In this document: in pieces, positions 38,397 through 42,891 of the stretch
Layout of the letters: each line of letters starts with the position of its first letter
Numbering within the stretch: the stretch's first letter is position 1
Source of the DNA: Opitutales bacterium
Lineage (GTDB): Bacteria; Verrucomicrobiota; Verrucomicrobiia; Opitutales; JAFGAQ01
DNA: 42,891 nucleotides
Direction of reading: 5' to 3'
Assembly: GCA_022361075.1 (NCBI GenBank)
Contig: JAKSBQ010000061.1
Coordinates: 1 to 42,891 of the forward strand
Made by a program: the position numbers and the translations under genes
The notes under the pieces: model-generated
What the model was told of the DNA's origin: nothing
The model's database searches: none
Seen by the model: the letters and a program-made list of their open reading frames with translations, nothing else

Positions 38397-39944
38397 ATGA
38401 AACCTTTTCGCTTTTCCTATTGTCTGATTCTGTGCATTTTCTGTTCGGCTCGGGGAGGTGAACCCGTGCCTATCCAGATCGATATCGACGAGAAATTCCA
38501 AACGATCGAGGGCTTTGGAGCATCAGACGCGTGGAATTGTGAAGAGGTTGGAAAATATTGGCCCACAGAAAAAAAGGAGCGTATCGCGGAACTCCTTTTT
38601 TCTACCGAAATGAATGCTGATGGGGGCCCACGAGGTATCGGGCTCTCGCGTTGGCGATTTAATGTGGGGGCAGGAAGCACGGAACAGGCAGAGGAAAGCC
38701 AGATCGTAAACCCTCATCGAAGGGTAGAGTGCTTTCTAAATGAGGATGGGAGTTACGATTGGAGTAAACAAGCAGGGCAACAGTGGTTTCTCAGAAAGGC
38801 TGCAGATTATGGAGTGAAACATCGGGTGATCTTCTCGAATAGTCCACCTGTGTTTTTTACTAAAAATGGATTGGCGCACGGAAGTGAAGGATTTGATGCG
38901 AACCTTCGGGTAGACGCTTACGATGATTTTGCAGAATTCTTGGCTGAAGTTTTATTGCATTTCGAGGAGCAGGAGTTGGGGTTTTCTGAGATTTCTCCGA
39001 TTAACGAACCGCAGTGGGAGTGGAAGAGTGACAAACAGGAAGGCTCCCCCTGGAGAAATCATGAGATCGCGAGTGTAGTGAGGGAATTGGATGGAGCTTT
39101 GATTCGGAGAAGTTTGGACGTCCCAATTTCGATCCCCGAGGCCGCTCACCTGAAGTTTCTCTATCAGGAAGGGAAGCGAGCTGAACAGGGGAACCAGATT
39201 TACGAGTTTTTTGATTCCCAGAGTGAAAATTACGTGAGGGATCTTCAAAACGTTCCGAACATGGTTTGTGGGCACAGCTACTGGAGTGTTTATACCGATG
39301 AGATGCTAAAGGATACGAGGTCTAAGGTTCGTGAAACTTGTGAGAAGCATGGTTTAAGTTTTCATCAGTCTGAGTATAGCCTCATCGGACTTGATCAGAT
39401 AAAAGATCATAAACCGGAAACAGAATGGGAGATTGCGATGTTCATCGCGAGGGTCATTCATGCTGATCTCACAATCGCAAACTCTGCAGTCTGGAGCTTT
39501 TGGACGGCGCTGGCAGATGAAAAACCTTCGGTCAAAAACCGTTATGCGCTAATTACACTGAAAAATCGTTATCCCTGGGGAGATACGGAACCTGTCTTCC
39601 GGGCGACTAAAACCCTTTGGGCTCTTGGGCACTATTCCCGCTTCATCCGTCCAGGTTATCACCGGGTGGCCCTTAGTGGTCTGCCCGAGCTTGGTAATGT
39701 TTTTGGAAGTGCGTATCTTGCGGAGGATTCCAAAGAATTGATCATTGTCTCTCAAAATATGGGAGCAAACGAAGTCAGGCTAAAATTGGGTGATTCAATT
39801 CTTGCTCATTTTGGAGGGAAGTCAGTCAGTTCCTATTTGAGTGACGAACACCATGAGCTGAGCCCCTCGGAATTGGACTTCAGAGATGGAATTTTGATTT
39901 TGCCAGGCAAGAGTATGCTTACGGTTGTCATTCCTATTTTGTGA
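38397..39944 (+). CDS. GH30-family glycoside hydrolase (endo-galactanase/xylanase-like)
   Basis: A 515-residue exported enzyme (signal peptide about 1-20). The family opening is FQTIEGFGASDAWNCEEVGKY (residues 34-54). WRFNVGAGS and FSNSPPVFFTKNG follow; the acid/base is Glu204 in PINEPQWEW, and the nucleophile is Glu326 in HQSEYS, both at expected GH30 spacing. FWTALADEKP and a C-terminal beta-sandwich with HYSRFIRPGYHRV, the GH30 side domain, close the protein. Members cut beta-1,6-galactan, xylan, glucosylceramide or fucosyl links, so the target remains open; in this galactose-oriented region a galactanase is attractive (inference). It is coupled to the ConA-like gene by a 3-bp gap. Confidence 0.9.
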   Translation: MKPFRFSYCLILCIFCSARGGEPVPIQIDIDEKFQTIEGFGASDAWNCEEVGKYWPTEKKERIAELLFSTEMNADGGPRGIGLSRWRFNVGAGSTEQAEESQIVNPHRRVECFLNEDGSYDWSKQAGQQWFLRKAADYGVKHRVIFSNSPPVFFTKNGLAHGSEGFDANLRVDAYDDFAEFLAEVLLHFEEQELGFSEISPINEPQWEWKSDKQEGSPWRNHEIASVVRELDGALIRRSLDVPISIPEAAHLKFLYQEGKRAEQGNQIYEFFDSQSENYVRDLQNVPNMVCGHSYWSVYTDEMLKDTRSKVRETCEKHGLSFHQSEYSLIGLDQIKDHKPETEWEIAMFIARVIHADLTIANSAVWSFWTALADEKPSVKNRYALITLKNRYPWGDTEPVFRATKTLWALGHYSRFIRPGYHRVALSGLPELGNVFGSAYLAEDSKELIIVSQNMGANEVRLKLGDSILAHFGGKSVSSYLSDEHHELSPSELDFRDGILILPGKSMLTVVIPIL

Positions 39945-40024
39945 GTGTTTTCGGGGGGTGAACTCTGCTTTGTTCGAGTCTCGCTAAGTTCATTCTGGAG
40001 CTGATTTGACTCTTAATTTTTTAG

Positions 40025-40041
40025 TATTAGTTTTGCTAATA
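40025..40041. promoter_or_regulatory. Palindrome upstream of the porin gene
   Basis: TATTAG-TTTTG-CTAATA is a perfect inverted repeat with 6-bp arms, 112 bp before the porin ATG in an AT-rich stretch. It may be an operator or part of a promoter. No other feature was recognised in 39945-40153. Confidence 0.35.
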
Positions 40042-40153
40042 TTGAATTTGCTTTGATCAATTTATTTCGATAGCTTAGTTAGGTGACGATCCATTTGGTA
40101 TCCTAACTCAAGGCTTTCTGCACTTGATTTTCGTAACCCCAGTCCATAGCCAC

Positions 40154-41509
40154 ATGAAAAAAATCACCTTCCACAGCAATGCTGTTTGTATCACCCTTGC
40201 TTTGTTTTTTACATCCACATTCAGTTTTCCTGTTGAGCTCAACGCGTCAGAAGAAATTGAGGAACTTCGGGCCATGGTTCTTGCGCTGAAAAAGGAGGTT
40301 GAAGCCCTCAAGGAGCAATTGGCATCCAAAGAAGAGAAACGGGACGTTGTCGTCGACAAACCGGAAGAGGAAGCGCCCACACGAGCGCCGTTGAAGATAC
40401 CCGCTGTCGCTGGTGTTTCCTCAAAGTTTGGACTGAGTATTTATGGGTATTTCAAGCTGGATTCGTTTTACAACACAGCGCAGACCTCCCATCAGGAGAT
40501 TCCATTTTGGGTCGCTTCAGACGAGGATGTCAGCTCTGGCGAGTTTGATATGACCGCTAAAGAAACAAGGCTGGGAATCAACATGGCAGGCCCGGATGTG
40601 TCAGGTGGAAACGTTTCTGGAAAACTGGAATTCGACTTTTTTGGAAAAATCAACACACCGGGCAGCGTCTCCGGTAATCATGCCTTTCAGCTTAGAACTC
40701 GTCATGCCTACTTGAATTGGGACTTTGGCGAATGGTCGATCCTCGCGGGTAAGACCTGGGAGCCTTATCTCATCACTTTTCCTCAGACGCTGAATTTCGG
40801 ATACAACAATTTTGCCGGCCAGCTTGGATTGAGAAAGACTCAGCTCCGCTTCACTCGAAAAGTGGGTTCCGATCTGGAATGGGTCGGCGCTATTTTGGAG
40901 CCAGTCGGTGGTGTTCACGGAGCCGATGTGGACGGTGATGGTCAGGATGATGGCACAGACTCCGATTTCCCGGTTCTCTCTGGAAAAGTGGTCTACAAAC
41001 TTCCCGTAACAGCTGATAAATCTGCGACGTTGGGTGCTTCTTTTGTTTACGGAAAGGAGAGGTTTGATATTCCGGTAGCTGGGAACTCAGACACCTACGA
41101 TGCCTGGGCGGTTACGGGAGCTGTGTCAGTTCCCTTGGGTGACCGAATGGTCTGGAGCACGAGTGCTTTTCTTGGGGCAAACATGGATAGTTACTGGGGT
41201 GGTATTGCTCAGGGCGTGAACCACGCTCTTGGAGAGGAGATTTCCGGGTATGGTGGCTGGACTGAGTTAAAACTCAAAGCGACTGACAAATATACGCTGA
41301 ATCTCGGGTATTCGGTCGACAACCCCGATAACGAAGATCTATGGACAGGAGCTCGTTCCAAGAATGAAATATTGCGGATCAACTCCTTTTACGAATTCTC
41401 CCCATCGCTCATTTTGGGGTTGGAGTTCTTGGATCAAAAGACCTCTTACAAATCCAGAGACGCTGCAAAGAACAAACACTTCCACACTGCTTTGATTTTT
41501 AAGTTTTAG
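40154..41509 (+). CDS. DcaP-like trimeric porin
   Basis: A 451-residue outer-membrane protein counted from ATG 40154. This start is chosen over 40124 because it gives a basic start and a signal core (MKKITFHSNAVCITLALFF) preceded by an ACCCC tract. The mature N-terminus is a coiled coil (about 33-60, EEIEELRAMVLALKKEVEAL), typical of trimer-forming DcaP porins, then a linker and a beta-barrel starting SIYGYFKLDSFYN and ending HFHTALIFKF with a terminal Phe. A DVDGDGQDDGTD loop resembles a calcium-binding turn. DcaP channels admit anionic small molecules, fitting sulfated or uronate products, but this is an inference. A stem-loop follows the stop codon. Confidence 0.88.
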   Translation: MKKITFHSNAVCITLALFFTSTFSFPVELNASEEIEELRAMVLALKKEVEALKEQLASKEEKRDVVVDKPEEEAPTRAPLKIPAVAGVSSKFGLSIYGYFKLDSFYNTAQTSHQEIPFWVASDEDVSSGEFDMTAKETRLGINMAGPDVSGGNVSGKLEFDFFGKINTPGSVSGNHAFQLRTRHAYLNWDFGEWSILAGKTWEPYLITFPQTLNFGYNNFAGQLGLRKTQLRFTRKVGSDLEWVGAILEPVGGVHGADVDGDGQDDGTDSDFPVLSGKVVYKLPVTADKSATLGASFVYGKERFDIPVAGNSDTYDAWAVTGAVSVPLGDRMVWSTSAFLGANMDSYWGGIAQGVNHALGEEISGYGGWTELKLKATDKYTLNLGYSVDNPDNEDLWTGARSKNEILRINSFYEFSPSLILGLEFLDQKTSYKSRDAAKNKHFHTALIFKF

Positions 41510-41521
41510 AAAATGGTTTTT

Positions 41522-41546
41522 GGCCTCCTGTGAGATTCGGGAGGTC
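41522..41546 (+). terminator. Stem-loop after the porin gene
   Basis: GGCCTCC (41522-41528) pairs with GGAGGTC (41540-41546), seven base pairs with one G-U and an 11-nt loop, 12 bp after the stop codon. The following bases are not T-rich, so terminator activity is uncertain. Confidence 0.4.
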
Positions 41547-41648
41547 AGACCCGTTTCTGTGTCAGGCGAACTCAAGACGTTCCCTTCTTCACCGAATATT
41601 TTGGTACACAAGATTTGAACCTTTGGTTATTTTTCATACTGGTATCCG

Positions 41649-42017
41649 ATGAAATGGCTTTTGATCAGCGGTGCAGTTTATTTCGTCGCCCTTAGTGTTT
41701 TTCACATCTTCTTTTGGAAGCTATTCAACTGGACGACCGAACTTCGGCGGATCTCATCTTTGAATCGAAGTGTGATGGAGGTGATGAATCTTTGCCTCAT
41801 TGTTATTTTCTCCCACGCTGCGGTGATGTGTGTATTTTTCGCGGATGATTTGTTAAACACTCGACTCGGAAGCGCCTATCTTCTTGGCATCTCGTTTTTT
41901 CTGGTGTTCCGAGCGGTTCTACAGGTTTTATTTTTCAAACTCAGGCATCCGTTTTCGATATTGTTATTCATCTATTTTGTGATCGGTGCTGTGCTATTCG
42001 GGGTACCTGCAATGTGA
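41649..42017 (+). CDS. Small four-helix integral membrane protein, unknown function
   Basis: A 122-residue protein with four hydrophobic segments: about 3-23, 46-66, 75-97 and 101-120. There is no signal peptide cleavage pattern and no cytoplasmic domain. HIFFWKLFNW and LRRISSLNRSVMEVMN between the first two helices, and a Phe/Leu-rich third helix, give no family I can name with confidence; several small four-helix families of unknown role have this layout. It stands alone between the porin and the nucleoside-hydrolase-like gene, with 63 bp to the next start. No Shine-Dalgarno or ACCCC tract precedes the ATG. Coding potential looks real because the frame and hydrophobic pattern are clean. Confidence 0.7.
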   Translation: MKWLLISGAVYFVALSVFHIFFWKLFNWTTELRRISSLNRSVMEVMNLCLIVIFSHAAVMCVFFADDLLNTRLGSAYLLGISFFLVFRAVLQVLFFKLRHPFSILLFIYFVIGAVLFGVPAM

Positions 42018-42080
42018 TTGCTGTTGCCAACATCAGCCTGAAACCTATTCTTAGTTTTTTCTTAACCCCCTTACTAAAAA

Positions 42081-42891
42081 ATGCATAAGAAAGTCACTCT
42101 TTCCCTGTTATTGGCCTTAGCTTCCCAATTAATTTGGGCTCAAACTATTCCGTTTTCAGGCGGACGGATCGCGATCAGCTCCGACGGAAATGAACACGAT
42201 CACGACGATTGGCCTGCAACTCCTATGACGTTGGCACTTCTCGCCTCCAGAGGGCTGCAAGGTGCTACCGTTCTCTACACTTTCAGCGACCATATTTGGG
42301 GGAGCAATTGGGACCACAAAAATGCAGCTGAGCAGATGCGCATCAGCGCATTGGAAGGGCAAAAGTGGTTTGGATTTGAGGATACGGAATTTATCGAAGC
42401 CGTCGCTGATCCTGAAGCGGCTTATGAAGCCATGAAGCGTGAGATCAACAAGTCTACCGCTGCGGATCCACTTACCATCATTGCAGCTGGACCGATGCAA
42501 GTAGTTGGCGAAGGGATCGCCCGAGCAGATCGTAAGAGACTCAAATACGTTCGCCTCATCTCGCACTCTCCATGGAACAACAAACACTCGGATCACCCTT
42601 CTAATGAAAACGAAGATCACTCAGGTTGGACTTGGTCGGAGCTTGAAGAGGAGTTTGCAAAAGACGGACTGAAGTTTGACTACATTGCGAACCAGAATGG
42701 CGGTCCGACCCACGATGGCTTGCGAGCGCTCAGGGAGAAATACGACTGGGTTCGTGACTCCGAAGCTCGAAACCACGAAGCCTACAAAAAGGGAGCCTGG
42801 GACTGGCTCTACACCCGCCTCGAGACTTGCATTAAAAAGAGGAATACGGAGTTTGATCCTTCCGATGCAGGCATGGTGATTTACCTTCTCA
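42081..42891 (+). CDS. Secreted nucleoside-hydrolase-like protein, 3' end outside window
   Basis: An open frame of 270 codons from ATG 42081 runs off the window. It is preceded by ACCCCC, and its signal peptide ends near residue 20 (LIWA-Q). After that, RIAISSDGNEHDHDDWPAT carries a dense Asp cluster (Asp35, Asp40, Asp42, Asp43) reminiscent of the DxGxDD metal site of nucleoside hydrolases. DPLTIIAAGPMQVVGEGI (129-146) resembles their ITIVAxGPLTN strand. SHSPWNNKHSDHP and YIANQNGGPTHDGL follow. The overall order fits a distant member of that fold; the substrate is unknown, and a nucleoside is unlikely for an exported protein in a glycan locus. It parallels the DUF1593 protein at 4617, which has the same general architecture at its N-terminus. 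Confidence 0.75.
   Translation, partial: MHKKVTLSLLLALASQLIWAQTIPFSGGRIAISSDGNEHDHDDWPATPMTLALLASRGLQGATVLYTFSDHIWGSNWDHKNAAEQMRISALEGQKWFGFEDTEFIEAVADPEAAYEAMKREINKSTAADPLTIIAAGPMQVVGEGIARADRKRLKYVRLISHSPWNNKHSDHPSNENEDHSGWTWSELEEEFAKDGLKFDYIANQNGGPTHDGLRALREKYDWVRDSEARNHEAYKKGAWDWLYTRLETCIKKRNTEFDPSDAGMVIYLL

Noticed and set aside
42156-42620. Minus-strand frame of 154 codons at the right end
   Set aside because: The plus-strand frame from 42081 has a signal peptide and a coherent protein pattern through the same bases.

Overview
This window looks like a chromosomal segment of a marine Verrucomicrobiota bacterium, most likely Opitutales/Puniceicoccaceae-like. That placement is an inference. 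It rests on a TonB-dependent receptor with an N-terminal QLSPF...GY.A..TLAGTR segment and no SusD partner, a very dense set of secreted sulfatases, a DUF1593 protein, and start codons almost without Shine-Dalgarno sequences. No rRNA, tRNA, CRISPR array, transposase or integrase was recognised.

The core (1-30426) is a sulfatase-rich polysaccharide utilisation locus. A plus-strand block (1-10901) carries the end of one sulfatase, then a sulfatase, a secreted aldose 1-epimerase, a GH27 alpha-galactosidase, a DUF1593 protein and three more sulfatases. It meets, with only 15 bp between the stop codons, a tightly packed seven-gene minus-strand operon (22647 down to 10917): four sulfatases, a GH2 beta-galactosidase with an inserted LamG-like domain, a DUF418 membrane protein, and two HEAT-tailed sulfatases among the total of five. 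Between this operon and the receptor lie a GPH/SLC45-like MFS transporter, a LacI-type regulator and then the TonB-dependent receptor, followed by a sulfatase and the wreck of a GH43 gene. Counting the 5' fragment there are eleven S1-type sulfatases, all with an active-site cysteine; no sulfatase-maturing enzyme is in the window.

The second part (30618-42891) is more mixed. It holds an SGNH-esterase/GH43-like fusion, an orphan lipoprotein, an ArsR/SRPBCC pair with three matching palindromes at its promoter, an SBBP beta-propeller protein, another sulfatase, a ConA-like (DUF1080-type) protein, a GH30 glycosidase, a DcaP-like porin, a small membrane protein, and the start of a secreted protein that resembles nucleoside hydrolases.

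Working model (inference): a sulfated, galactose-containing algal polysaccharide is desulfated and cut outside the cytoplasm. Oligosaccharides pass the outer membrane through the TonB receptor or porin. GH27, GH2, GH30 and GH43-type enzymes release monosaccharides, the mutarotase equilibrates galactose anomers, and the MFS protein imports the products under LacI control. The most unusual signals are a GH43 gene collapsed by an internal deletion, three TTAAC-N6-GTTAA palindromes at the ArsR gene, a recurring ACCCC tract before start codons in place of a Shine-Dalgarno, a sulfatase with a non-consensus CAVAR active site, and two divergent secreted nucleoside-hydrolase-like proteins at the two ends of the region.
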